In this document: positions 17,371 through 27,570 of the stretch, one piece after another
Layout: each line of letters begins with the position of its first letter
Numbering within the stretch: position 1 is the first letter of the stretch
Origin: CAVUEG01 sp963740525
GTDB taxonomy: Bacteria; Actinomycetota; Actinomycetes; Propionibacteriales; Nocardioidaceae
Direction of reading: 5' to 3'
NCBI GenBank assembly: GCA_963740525.1
Contig: CAVUEG010000006.1
Span: 806,001-870,000 of the forward strand
DNA: 64,000 nt
The notes under the pieces: model-generated
What the model saw: only the letters and a program-made list of their open reading frames with translations
Databases searched by the model: none
Told to the model about the DNA's origin: nothing
Translations under genes and position numbers: made by a program

Positions 17371-17399
17371 CCGTTCGTCCCGTCAAACCGACCGTCCGG
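17370..17399. promoter_or_regulatory. Putative LytTR operator (two 9-bp direct repeats, 21 bp apart)
   Basis: ACCGTTCGT at 17370-17378 fits the LytTR consensus [TA][AC][CA]GTTN[AG][TG] at all nine positions. ACCGTCCGG at 17391-17399 fits eight of nine. The 21-bp offset is the standard spacing for a LytTR dimer. It overlaps the last base of the upstream symporter gene and lies 102 bp before the DUF485 start. A -10-like TAGCGT is at 17465-17470. Confidence 0.6.
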
Positions 17400-17501
17400 C
17401 GCTGCGGCGCAGCCATCTGCCGCACTGTCCGCCAGGACCTCTGCCCACCGCCGTGCGTCTTCCCTAGCGTGTGCGGCGTCACACGACCGGAGAGGTGAAC
17501 C

Positions 17502-17849
17502 ATGTCCGAGCCCAGTTCCGTCCACCAGCAATCGAAGCATCCCGTCTACGCCGAGCTCTACGACAGCGACGACTTCCGCCAGCTTCGCCACCGGTACGGG
17601 CGCTTCGCCTTCCCCTGGACGATCGCGTTCTTCGTCTGGTACATGCTCTACGTCCTGATGTCGAACTGGGCCACCGGCTTCATGAACACCCAGATCGTCG
17701 GCCACATCAACGTGGCCCTGGTGTTCGGCCTGCTCCAGTTCCTCTCGACCTTCGCCATCGCCTGGCTCTACCAGCGGCACGCGCGGCTCCACCTCGACCC
17801 GCTGTCCCGCGCCCTCAAGGCCCGTTACGACGAGGAGATCAACCGATGA
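17502..17849 (+). CDS. DUF485 membrane protein (YjcH-like)
   Basis: This 115-residue protein carries the DUF485 signature: HPVYAELYDSDDFRQLRHRYGRFAFPWT then two TM helices (about residues 44-62 and 74-95). YjcH-type proteins are cotranscribed with the acetate permease ActP and probably assist it. GGAGAGGTGAACC lies before the ATG. It overlaps the next symporter by four bases and has the LytTR site and a TAGCGT -10-like hexamer upstream. Confidence 0.93.
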   Translation: MSEPSSVHQQSKHPVYAELYDSDDFRQLRHRYGRFAFPWTIAFFVWYMLYVLMSNWATGFMNTQIVGHINVALVFGLLQFLSTFAIAWLYQRHARLHLDPLSRALKARYDEEINR

Positions 17850-19447
17850 GCAGCCAGACCCTCACCACCGTCCTCTTCCTCGCCGTGGTCGCCCTGACCG
17901 TCGGGATCACCTTCTGGGCGAGCCGGAAGGGCTCCGGGACCACGGACTACTACGCCGGCGGACGCTCGTTCAGCGGCTTCCAGAACGGCATGGCGATCTC
18001 GGGCGACTACATGTCGGCCGCCTCGTTCCTCGGGATCTCCGGTGCGATCGCGCTATACGGGTACGACGGCTTCCTGTACTCCATCGGCTTCCTCGTCGCC
18101 TGGCTGGTCGCCCTGCTCCTCGTCGCCGAGCTGCTGCGGAACTCGGGTCGCTACACGATGGCCGACCAGCTCGCGTACCGGATGCGCCAGCGCCCGGTGC
18201 GTACGGCGGCGGCCACCTCCACCGTCGTCGTGTCCATCTTCTACCTGCTGGCACAGATGGTCGGCGCCGGTGCGCTGGTGACCCTGCTCCTCGGTGTGGA
18301 GAGCAAGACCCTGCAGAACCTGACGATCGTCGGCGTCGGGCTGCTGATGATCTTCTACGTCACCGTCGGTGGCATGCGAGGCACCACCTGGGTGCAGATC
18401 GTCAAGGCCGTCCTGCTGATGTCGGGCACCGTGCTGATCACCGTGCTGGTGCTCGCGAAGTTCGGCTTCAACCTGTCCGAGCTGCTCGGCGCCGCGGCGG
18501 AGAACACCGGGAAGGGCGAGGCGTTCCTGCAGCCTGGTCTGAAGTTCGGCGCCAGCACCACGAGCAAGATCGACTTCATCTCGCTGGCCCTGGCCCTGGT
18601 GCTCGGAACCGCGGGTCTGCCGCACATCCTGATCCGCTTCTACACCGTCCCAACGGCGGCCGACGCCCGCAAGTCCGTGCTCTGGGCGATCGGCCTGATC
18701 GGGTCGTTCTACCTGATGACGCTCGCGCTCGGCTTCGGCGCCGCGGCCATGCTCGACACGACCAGTGAGACGTCGAAGGTCGTCACGAGCGGCGGCAACC
18801 TGGCCTCCCCCCTGCTGGCGGAAGCCGTCGGCGGCGGGGCCGGCACCACCGGAGGTGCCATTCTCCTGGCGCTGATCTCGGCGGTCGCCTTCGCGACGAT
18901 CCTCGCCGTCGTCGCCGGACTCACACTCACGTCCGCCTCGTCGGTCGCCCACGACCTGTACGCGAACGTGTTCAAGCGCGGCACCGCCACGGAGAAGGAC
19001 GAGGTCCGCATGGCGCGGGTCGCGGCGTTCGTCATCGGTGGGATCGCGATCGCGCTGGCGATCCCGGCCCAGAAGCTGAACATCGCCTTCCTGGTGGCAC
19101 TGGCGTTCGCGGTCGCGGCCTCGGCCAACCTGCCCTCGCTGGTCTACAACCTGTTCTGGCGGGGCTTCAACACCCGGGGCGCGGTGTGGGCGATCTACGG
19201 AGGCCTGATCGCCTCGGTCGGCCTGGTGATCTTCTCGCCCGTGGTCTCCGGACCGACCGGGCTGTTCACCGGCCACGACTGGGCGTGGTTCCCGCTGAGC
19301 AACCCGGGAATCGTCTCGATCCCGGTGGGCTTCCTGCTCGGCTACCTGGGCAGCGTGACCTCGTCCGAGCCTGAGGCCGCAGAGGCTCACGACGAGCTCG
19401 TCGTGCGGGCGCTCACCGGCGCCGGCGCGGAGGGCGCGTCAGCCTGA
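17846..19447 (+). CDS. ActP-type cation/acetate symporter
   Basis: This 533-residue SSS transporter has about 13 TM helices, TTDYYAGGRSFSG and AISGDYMSAASFLGISG near the N-terminus and GLPHILIRFYTVP mid-protein, all typical of ActP/MctC monocarboxylate permeases. It is coupled to the DUF485 gene by an ATGA overlap and separated from acs by a long hairpin. Uptake of acetate or a related acid feeding the downstream acetyl-CoA synthetase is the natural reading. The C-terminal 20 residues are acidic and variable. Confidence 0.94.
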   Translation: MSSQTLTTVLFLAVVALTVGITFWASRKGSGTTDYYAGGRSFSGFQNGMAISGDYMSAASFLGISGAIALYGYDGFLYSIGFLVAWLVALLLVAELLRNSGRYTMADQLAYRMRQRPVRTAAATSTVVVSIFYLLAQMVGAGALVTLLLGVESKTLQNLTIVGVGLLMIFYVTVGGMRGTTWVQIVKAVLLMSGTVLITVLVLAKFGFNLSELLGAAAENTGKGEAFLQPGLKFGASTTSKIDFISLALALVLGTAGLPHILIRFYTVPTAADARKSVLWAIGLIGSFYLMTLALGFGAAAMLDTTSETSKVVTSGGNLASPLLAEAVGGGAGTTGGAILLALISAVAFATILAVVAGLTLTSASSVAHDLYANVFKRGTATEKDEVRMARVAAFVIGGIAIALAIPAQKLNIAFLVALAFAVAASANLPSLVYNLFWRGFNTRGAVWAIYGGLIASVGLVIFSPVVSGPTGLFTGHDWAWFPLSNPGIVSIPVGFLLGYLGSVTSSEPEAAEAHDELVVRALTGAGAEGASA

Positions 19448-19460
19448 GATGGAGGTCCGA

Positions 19461-19498
19461 CGCCGCCCGTCGACGAGCAGCCTCGTTGCCGGGCGGCG
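19461..19498 (+). terminator. Terminator between actP and acs
   Basis: A 9-bp GC stem (CGCCGCCCG / CGGGCGGCG) continues after one mismatch as CGACGAG / CTCGTTG with a short loop. It begins 14 nt after the symporter stop. acs therefore probably has its own promoter; TAGTCT at 19506-19511 is a -10 candidate. Confidence 0.75.
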
Positions 19499-19542
19499 CT
19501 CGGCCTAGTCTGGCCAACAAGACCGACCCGACGCAGATGGGA

Positions 19543-21525
<1,983 letters not shown>

Positions 21526-21530
21526 CCGTT

Positions 21531-21562
21531 CGCCCTCCGCCCCCGTCGTGGGGCGGAGGGCG
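21531..21562 (+). terminator. Terminator after acs
   Basis: A perfect 13-bp inverted repeat (CGCCCTCCGCCCC / GGGGCGGAGGGCG) with a 6-nt loop starts 5 nt after the acs stop codon. Confidence 0.8.
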
Positions 21563-21642
21563 ACGCAGCACCTAGAGTGGCGCCAGAACAGGTGTGCCGG
21601 GAAGTCTGGTCGGCGTGAGTGACGCCGACCCCGAAAGGCCCG

Positions 21643-22830
21643 ATGAACACCTCTGAGAGTCACCCGCACTGGCTTCCCGAGCCGGACCGTCACGAGACGA
21701 CCTTCCTCGGTGACGTCCTTCGCCGCGAGACGGTCGGCGGCAGCATCGCCCTGGTCGCCGCCGTCGTCGCCGTCGTCTGGGCCAACACACCGGTCGCGGA
21801 CGGCTACCTCTGGTTACGCCACCTCCAGCTCGGCCCGCTGAACTTCGAGCAGTGGGCGGGGGACGGCGCGCTGACGGTCTTCTTCTTCGTCGCCGGTCTC
21901 GAGGTCAAGCGCGAGTTCCTGGTCGGCTCGCTCCGCCGACCTGCTGACGCCGCCGTTCCGATCGCCGCCGCGGTCTGCGGGGTCCTCGTCCCGTCGCTGA
22001 TCTACCTCCTGGTCAACCTCAGCGGAAACCGCGACGGCTGGGCCGTCCCGTCAGCCACCGACATCGCCTTCGCCCTCGCCGTCCTCGCGGTGGTCGGGTC
22101 GTCGCTCCCCGACCAGCTGCGGGCCTTCCTGCTCACCCTCGCCGTGGTCGACGACCTGATCGTGATCGTGATCATCGCGGTCTTCTTCACCAACGACCTG
22201 CACGTGATCTCGCTCGCGGTGGCTGTCGCGCTGCTGGCGACGTACGCCGTTCTCCAGCGACTCCGGGTCCGCAGTGCCGTGATCTACCTCCCGCTCGTCC
22301 TCGGGGTGTGGTGGGCCGTCCACGAGAGCGGCATCCACGCAACGATCGCCGGGGTCGCACTGGGACTGCTCACGCGGGTCAAACCGGACGCGGGCGAGGT
22401 CCACTCGCCCGCCGAGCGGCTGGAGCACCGGATCGTGCCCTTCTCGGCCGGCGTGGCCGTCCCCCTGTTCGCGTTCCTGACCGCCGGGGTGGCACTGAGC
22501 GGGGGCGGGACCCTGCTGCGTGACCCGGTGGTGATCGGCATCGTGCTGGGCCTCGTCCTGGGCAAGCCGCTCGGGGTGCTGGGTGGCGCCTGGCTGCTGA
22601 CCAGGTTCACCCATGCGGAGCTGAACGAGGAGCTCGCCTGGCGCGACGTCGCCGGGGTCGCGGTGCTGGCCGGGGTGGGGTTCACGGTCTCCCTCCTGGT
22701 GTCGGACCTGTCCTTCACGGGTACCGAGCTCGAAGCGGCCAAGACCGCCGTGCTCGTCGGCTCCGTGGCGGCTGCCCTGTTCGCCGCGCTCCTCCTGGGC
22801 CGCCGGAACCGGCTGCACCGCGGCGACTGA
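21643..22830 (+). CDS. nhaA: Na+/H+ antiporter NhaA
   Basis: This 395-residue NhaA-family antiporter has about 12 TM helices, the essential Asp pair in VVDDLIVIVI (around residue 164), FFFVAGLEVKREF near residue 80 and PSATDIAFALAVLA before the Asp pair. It exports Na+ in exchange for H+ and works in pH and salt homeostasis. ATG 21643 was chosen over GTG 21619 because AAAGG precedes it. A TAGAGT hexamer near 21572 may be its -10. Confidence 0.95.
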   Translation: MNTSESHPHWLPEPDRHETTFLGDVLRRETVGGSIALVAAVVAVVWANTPVADGYLWLRHLQLGPLNFEQWAGDGALTVFFFVAGLEVKREFLVGSLRRPADAAVPIAAAVCGVLVPSLIYLLVNLSGNRDGWAVPSATDIAFALAVLAVVGSSLPDQLRAFLLTLAVVDDLIVIVIIAVFFTNDLHVISLAVAVALLATYAVLQRLRVRSAVIYLPLVLGVWWAVHESGIHATIAGVALGLLTRVKPDAGEVHSPAERLEHRIVPFSAGVAVPLFAFLTAGVALSGGGTLLRDPVVIGIVLGLVLGKPLGVLGGAWLLTRFTHAELNEELAWRDVAGVAVLAGVGFTVSLLVSDLSFTGTELEAAKTAVLVGSVAAALFAALLLGRRNRLHRGD

Positions 22831-22899
22831 GCACGAGGCACCTGCCTCGGGCCCGTGCCGGTCCTCTAGGCTCGACGTGTCACGCGAAAGGGAGAACAG

Positions 22900-23319
22900 A
22901 TGTCAGGCAACGCGCCACAGGAGACTGGGAAGCACCTCGCGCCCGCCGAGGAGCCGACCATCGGCAAGCTCGTCGCCGACGCGAGCCGGGACATCTCCAC
23001 CCTGGTCCAGAGCGAGATCGCGCTCGCGAAGTCCGAGCTCAAGATCAGCGTCCGCGCCGGCGGCATCAGTGTGGCCCTCTTCGCGATGGCCGGTTTTCTG
23101 GGCCTCCTCGCGGTGATCATGCTCTCGGTCGCAATCGCCTACTTCATCGCCATGACGGGCCTCGACCTGGCCTGGTGCTTCCTGATCGTCTTCGGTGGCT
23201 ATGTCCTCGTCGCGATGCTGCTGGCCCTGGTCGGCGTACGCAAGGTGAAGAAGGTCCGTCCGCCGGACCGCGCCATCCACCAGGCCCAGCAGACCAAGCA
23301 GATCCTCAAGCGCGGGTGA
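22900..23319 (+). CDS. Actinobacterial holin-X/DUF1469-type membrane protein
   Basis: The 139-residue protein has an amphipathic N-terminus with DASRDISTLVQSEIALAKSELK, two long TM helices (about residues 55-82 and 89-112) and a basic tail. This is the phage-holin-like family common in actinobacterial chromosomes, where no lytic role is shown. It overlaps the alpha/beta hydrolase start by four bases. GAAAGGGAG precedes the ATG. No phage genes are nearby, so prophage origin is not indicated. Confidence 0.85.
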   Translation: MSGNAPQETGKHLAPAEEPTIGKLVADASRDISTLVQSEIALAKSELKISVRAGGISVALFAMAGFLGLLAVIMLSVAIAYFIAMTGLDLAWCFLIVFGGYVLVAMLLALVGVRKVKKVRPPDRAIHQAQQTKQILKRG

Positions 23320-24263
23320 CCACCGGCCCCATCGAGATACCGGGTCCCTGGCAGCACCGCTACGTCGCCGCCAACGGGGCCCGGTTCCATGTCGTCGAGG
23401 CACAGCCAGCTCAGGGCGCGACGCCTGCCACGGCGACCCCGGCACCCGACCGGCCGATGGTCTTGCTGCTGCACGGCTTCCCGGAGTACTGGTGGGCGTG
23501 GCGACACCAGCTGGCCCCTCTCGCGGAGGCCGGCTACCACGTGGTCGCGATGGACCTCCGCGGCTACGGCGGGTCGGACAAGCCCCCGCGCGGGTACGAC
23601 CCGATGACCCTGGCCGGGGATGTCGCCGGGGTGATCAAGGCTCTGGGCGCGACCCGGGCGACCGTGATCGGCCATGGTTGGGGCGGGTACGTCGCCTGGT
23701 CCGCGGCGGCCATGCACCCGCAGCAGGTCACCGCGGTGTGCACCGTGTCGGCACCACATCCGCTCGCGATGCTCCGTGGCCTCCGGACCAGTCCCGCGCT
23801 GGCGTTCCGTCACATCCTCGCGATGCAGGTGCCCGTGCTGCCGGAGCAACGCCTCTCCGTGGGGTCGAGCGGCTTCCTTCGACGTCACCTGACCTCGTGG
23901 AGTGCCCCCGGCTCCGACTTCCCCGACGAGGAGTCGGTGACGCGCTACCAGGAGGCACTGGGCCTGTGGCCGGCGCCGCACTGCGCTCTTGAGTACCACC
24001 GCTGGCTGGTCCGCTCCAGGTTCCGAGCGGACGGCCGTCGGTTCTCCGCGCTGATGCGCGAGCCCATCGGGCAGCCGGCGTACGTCGTGCTGGGCGGCGC
24101 CGACCCGGCCCTCCCGCCGGTCGCCGCCGACCGCAGCGAACGACACGTGCGGGGCCCGTTCAGGCGCGACGTCGTCGACGGCGCCGGGCACTTCGTTCCC
24201 GAGGAGGCGCCGGACAGGCTGACCACGCTCTTGCTGGACTGGTTGGAAGGCCTCGCGCGCTGA
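23316..24263 (+). CDS. Alpha/beta-hydrolase, epoxide-hydrolase-like, nucleophile position Gly
   Basis: The 315-residue protein has the alpha/beta-hydrolase fold with the oxyanion motif LLHGFPEYWW and DLRGYGGSDKPP typical of epoxide hydrolases, and a late DGAGHFVPEEAP with the catalytic-His position. The nucleophile elbow, expected as GH(D/S)WGG, reads GHGWGG: residue 121 is Gly, so the usual Asp or Ser nucleophile is missing. The neighbour order matches M. tuberculosis EphE (Rv3670) before MarP. The enzyme may be inactive or use another residue. Coupled to the holin-like gene by a GTGA overlap. Confidence 0.88.
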   Translation: MTTGPIEIPGPWQHRYVAANGARFHVVEAQPAQGATPATATPAPDRPMVLLLHGFPEYWWAWRHQLAPLAEAGYHVVAMDLRGYGGSDKPPRGYDPMTLAGDVAGVIKALGATRATVIGHGWGGYVAWSAAAMHPQQVTAVCTVSAPHPLAMLRGLRTSPALAFRHILAMQVPVLPEQRLSVGSSGFLRRHLTSWSAPGSDFPDEESVTRYQEALGLWPAPHCALEYHRWLVRSRFRADGRRFSALMREPIGQPAYVVLGGADPALPPVAADRSERHVRGPFRRDVVDGAGHFVPEEAPDRLTTLLLDWLEGLAR

Positions 24264-24267
24264 CCGC

Positions 24268-25443
24268 TCAGGCGCAGTGACCCGTGTCGACCTCGCGGTC
24301 GTTCGTGAGTCCCTTGGCCGCTCCCTGCGAGACCTGGGCGGCAGTGAGCACGTAGCCGGTGTCGGAGTCGCTCACCGAGGCCGCGAAGATCACTCCGAGC
24401 ACATCGCCGTCGTCGGAGATGAGCGGGCCGCCGGAGTTGCCCGGCCGGACCAGGCCGCGGATCGAGAAGACCTGCCGGATCACGGTCCCGTTCCCGTAGA
24501 TGTTGGGTGAGCGCAGCCGCTGCTCGCCACGGATGCGAGCGGGCTGGAGGTCGAACGGGCCGTCCTGCGGATAGCCCTCGATGGCCGCCGGGTCACGGGC
24601 CTCGCCGGTCTTGTCGAACTTCAGGAACGGGCGGCGTACGCCGTCGACGCTGAGGACGGCGACATCGAGGTCGGGGTCGTAGTACACGACCTTCGCCGAG
24701 ACCTCGCTGTTCCCGACCAGGACCGTGGGGCTGTCCACGCCGGCCACCACGTGGGCGTTGGTCATGATGTGTCCCGGGGAGTACAGGAAGCCGGTGCCCT
24801 CGACGCCCTCGCCACAGCTGTTCTCACTGCGGATCTTCAGCACGCTTGCGCGCGCCGCCAGCACCTCCGGGTCGCTCGTCATCCGCCGCGGGCCGGGACC
24901 GACCCGGGCGATGCGCTCCGGGGCGAACGGCTCCAGGTAGCGCGGGAAGAAGGTCGAGGAGCCGACCACGTCGTTGAACGACTGCAGGGCCTGGTCCGCG
25001 CCGTCGGGCATCAACCGGTCGACCGTGCCGAGCACCGCGGAGTTCCGCACCAGCTTGCTCACGCTCGGCAGGCGGGCGCCGCTGACGGCGACGCCGAGGA
25101 CCCAGGCCACGACCATGGCCGCAGCCATCGAGAGCGCCGCCCCGCCGACGGCGTCGAGTGCGCGCACCGGCTGCCAGGTGATCTTGCCGCGGATCCGGGC
25201 GCCGGCGTACTGCAGGGTGGCCTGGCCGATCGAGGCGCAGACGAGCACGATGAACAGGGCGCCGAGGGACACCCAGACGGAGGGGTGGGCACCGCCGAGC
25301 AGGCTCGGGGCCAGCCACACCCCGACCAGGCCACCGAGGAGCAGTCCCGCGGTCGCGCTGGCGCCGGCGATGAAGCCCTGCCAGTAGCCGGAGAGGGCGT
25401 ACGCGAGCGCAACCAGCACCAGCACCCAGTCGAGGATGTTCAC
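24268..25443 (-). CDS. MarP-like periplasmic serine protease
   Basis: This 391-residue protein has four N-terminal TM helices of the colicin V production (CvpA) type, a linker, and a chymotrypsin-like protease domain with catalytic triad candidates His231 (TNAHVV), Asp260 (PDLDVAVL) and Ser337 (RPGNSGGPL). Cys210 and Cys390 match the disulfide pair that in M. tuberculosis MarP holds the active site closed. MarP is needed for acid and oxidative stress resistance. GTG 25443 was preferred: AGAGGG lies upstream and the protein then begins directly with the first TM segment. It follows the NUDIX gene, whose stop is at 25452. Confidence 0.93.
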   Translation of the reverse strand: MNILDWVLVLVALAYALSGYWQGFIAGASATAGLLLGGLVGVWLAPSLLGGAHPSVWVSLGALFIVLVCASIGQATLQYAGARIRGKITWQPVRALDAVGGAALSMAAAMVVAWVLGVAVSGARLPSVSKLVRNSAVLGTVDRLMPDGADQALQSFNDVVGSSTFFPRYLEPFAPERIARVGPGPRRMTSDPEVLAARASVLKIRSENSCGEGVEGTGFLYSPGHIMTNAHVVAGVDSPTVLVGNSEVSAKVVYYDPDLDVAVLSVDGVRRPFLKFDKTGEARDPAAIEGYPQDGPFDLQPARIRGEQRLRSPNIYGNGTVIRQVFSIRGLVRPGNSGGPLISDDGDVLGVIFAASVSDSDTGYVLTAAQVSQGAAKGLTNDREVDTGHCA

Positions 25444-25451
25444 GGGCCCTC

Positions 25452-26165
25452 TCACTCCCCCCGGAAGTCAGTGTTCGGTGCGGGGGTCGGGCCCCGTTCC
25501 TGAGGAGCCGCCAGCATATGGCCCGGCAGCTCGCGCACATTGTTCCGGTCCCAGTCGGTGGTCCAGCCGACGAAGTCGAAGAGCCGGGCTATCAGACCAG
25601 CTGTGAAGCCCCACAGGATCAGGTCCTTCGCGTCGCCGATCAGGAACCCGGGCCCGGTCCACCCGGACGGGTGGCGCACCGAGATCCGGTGGTCGGCCGA
25701 CAGCAGCTCCTCGATGGGGACCCTGAGGACGGCATGCACCTCGGCCGGGTCGACCACGCCCACCGGTGACGGCGCCCGCCACCAGGCCAGCACCGGGGTC
25801 ACCGCGAAGTTGCTGGGCGGGAGCCACAGCTCGGGCAGCTCCGCGAAGACGTCCACGCCCTCGGGGTCGAGACCGGTCTCCTCCTCCGCCTCACGCAGCG
25901 CGGCCGCCGCGGGCGAGGCATCGGACTCGTCGATGGAGCCGCCCGGGAACGACACCTGGCCCGGGTGCGAGCGCATGTCGTGGGCACGTTCGGTGAGCAG
26001 GAGGTCGGGACCGAGCGGGCCCTCACCGAAGAGCATGAGTACGGCGCCACGCCGCGGGTCGGAGCCCTCCGGCGGAACGAACCGCGTGAGCTCGTCGGCG
26101 GTGATGCTCAGGGCGCCGTCCCGGATCGGCTCGAGCCAGGCGGGAAGTCCGTGGCCGGCGCTCAC
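25452..26165 (-). CDS. NUDIX hydrolase, CoA pyrophosphatase family
   Basis: The 237-residue protein has the UPF0035 signature of coenzyme A pyrophosphatases, LLTERAHDMRSHPGQVSFPGG, overlapping the Nudix box with REAEEETGLD. These enzymes split CoA or acyl-CoA into 3',5'-ADP and phosphopantetheine derivatives. The ATG overlaps the tlpA stop by four bases. It belongs to the operon nth-tlpA-nudix-marP. Confidence 0.92.
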   Translation of the reverse strand: MSAGHGLPAWLEPIRDGALSITADELTRFVPPEGSDPRRGAVLMLFGEGPLGPDLLLTERAHDMRSHPGQVSFPGGSIDESDASPAAAALREAEEETGLDPEGVDVFAELPELWLPPSNFAVTPVLAWWRAPSPVGVVDPAEVHAVLRVPIEELLSADHRISVRHPSGWTGPGFLIGDAKDLILWGFTAGLIARLFDFVGWTTDWDRNNVRELPGHMLAAPQERGPTPAPNTDFRGE

Positions 26166-26767
26166 AGGTCCACCCCGAGCTTCTCCCGGACCAGGTCACG
26201 CAGCTGCTTGTAGCTCTTGATCGCGACGTACTGGGTGTCGACGACGGCGCCCGACGCGTCGACGAAGATCACGAAGGGCAGCCCGCGCAGGGGGTAGGCG
26301 CTCTCCAGGCTGCTGTCCGGGTCGGCCAACAGCGGGTAGGTGACCCCGCTGTCGCGCACCAGCTCCAGCGCAGCCAGGGGCTGGGTGTCCTGGTAGTCGA
26401 TGCCGAGCACGCTGACCTTGCCCTTCCCCTGCTCGTGCAGCCGTTGGTAGATCGGCAGCTCGGTGCGGCACGGCGTACACCACTGGGCCCAGAGGTTGAC
26501 CACCATCGGGCCACGCAGTCGCGACAGGTCGACGTCCTTCCCACCTCCCAGGCACGGGAGCGTGATCGCCGGCAGGCCATCGGCGGAGGTCGTGCCGTCA
26601 CCGGGCCGACAGGGTGCCACGTCGGCGTCGGCCTTGACCGCCCGCAGCTCGGGGGTGTCCACCGAGACGTGCGGTGCACCGGCTTTCAGCCCCGGCGAGG
26701 CGGTGCCCGCGCAGGCCGTCGCGAGCAGCAGCACCGCCGCCGAGGCGGCCAGACGAACCTGTCTCAT
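26162..26767 (-). CDS. TlpA-like thioredoxin-fold lipoprotein
   Basis: The 201-residue protein begins with a lipoprotein signal peptide ending in a lipobox-like LLLATAC (Cys near residue 19). The thioredoxin-like domain carries the active site WAQWCTPCRTELP and the cis-Pro in RGLPFVIF. It should reduce or shuffle disulfides outside the membrane, and could plausibly act on the disulfide-containing MarP protease encoded two genes downstream. An extra Cys pair (near residues 53 and 72) lies before the domain. ATG overlaps the nth stop by four bases. Confidence 0.92.
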   Translation of the reverse strand: MRQVRLAASAAVLLLATACAGTASPGLKAGAPHVSVDTPELRAVKADADVAPCRPGDGTTSADGLPAITLPCLGGGKDVDLSRLRGPMVVNLWAQWCTPCRTELPIYQRLHEQGKGKVSVLGIDYQDTQPLAALELVRDSGVTYPLLADPDSSLESAYPLRGLPFVIFVDASGAVVDTQYVAIKSYKQLRDLVREKLGVDL

Positions 26768-27456
26768 GCGCGGCCCTCGGTGCGGACCAGGGTGGCCGCC
26801 TTCGTCGGGTCGGTCGGCCCCTCGCCGTACGCCGGGCACAGGCGCGCGACCGGGCAGGCACCACAGGCGGGGTTGCGGGCATGGCAGATCCGCCGTCCGT
26901 GCCAGATCAGGTGGTGCGACAGCATCGTCCAGTCACGCTTGGGGAACAGCGCCCCGACCTCGTGCTCGACCTTGACGGGGTCGTTCTCCTCGGTCCAGCC
27001 GAAGCGGCGCGCGAGCCGGCCGAAATGGGTGTCGACGGTGATCCCGGGAACCCCGAACGCGTTCCCCAGCACGACGTTGGCTGTCTTGCGGCCGACGCCG
27101 GGAAGGGTGACGAGATCGGTCAGTTTCGCGGGCACCTGTCCGTCGTACCGCTCGACGAGCGCGGCGGACAGCTTGAGCAGCGACTCGGTCTTGGCACGGA
27201 AGAAGCCGGTCGGCTGGATCAGCCGCTCGAGGTCGGCCCGGTCGGCCGCGGCCATCTTTGGCGCATCCGGGTACGCCGCGAACAGGGCGGGGCGCACGGC
27301 ATTGACGCGCTTGTCGGTGGTCTGGGCGGACAGCACGGTCACCACGAGCAGCTCGAAGGGGTTGTCGAAGTCGAGCTCGCAGCGGGCATCGGGGTAGGTC
27401 TCGGCCAGTGCGCGGTTGATCTTGCGGGCGCGGCGGACCAAGGCTGTCTCGGGCAC
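26764..27456 (-). CDS. nth: Endonuclease III
   Basis: This 230-residue bifunctional DNA glycosylase/AP lyase removes oxidised pyrimidines. The helix-hairpin-helix LPGVGRKTANVVLG contains catalytic Lys124, Asp142 follows in VDTHFGR, and the [4Fe-4S] cluster ligands are Cys191, Cys198, Cys201 and Cys207 with the canonical C-x6-C-x2-C-x5-C spacing. All catalytic features are intact. It is the first gene of a leftward overlapping operon with tlpA, nudix and marP, and is divergent from crp. Confidence 0.97.
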   Translation of the reverse strand: MPETALVRRARKINRALAETYPDARCELDFDNPFELLVVTVLSAQTTDKRVNAVRPALFAAYPDAPKMAAADRADLERLIQPTGFFRAKTESLLKLSAALVERYDGQVPAKLTDLVTLPGVGRKTANVVLGNAFGVPGITVDTHFGRLARRFGWTEENDPVKVEHEVGALFPKRDWTMLSHHLIWHGRRICHARNPACGACPVARLCPAYGEGPTDPTKAATLVRTEGRA

Positions 27457-27570
27457 GGGATCAGCCTACGGGCCGGGCGGAGGCGACGATGTGGCGCGCA
27501 GCGTGGATAATGCAACACACTGTGACAAGAACCACCCGGGCTCTCCGACCCGCGGTGACGAGGAGGATTC

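Noticed and set aside
22900..23319. Prophage indicated by a holin-like gene
   Set aside because: The family is a normal chromosomal actinobacterial membrane protein and no phage structural, lysis or integrase genes are nearby.
27521..27527. Crp-binding site upstream of crp
   Set aside because: Only one TGTGA half-site is present, without the matching TCACA arm, so autoregulation is not supported.
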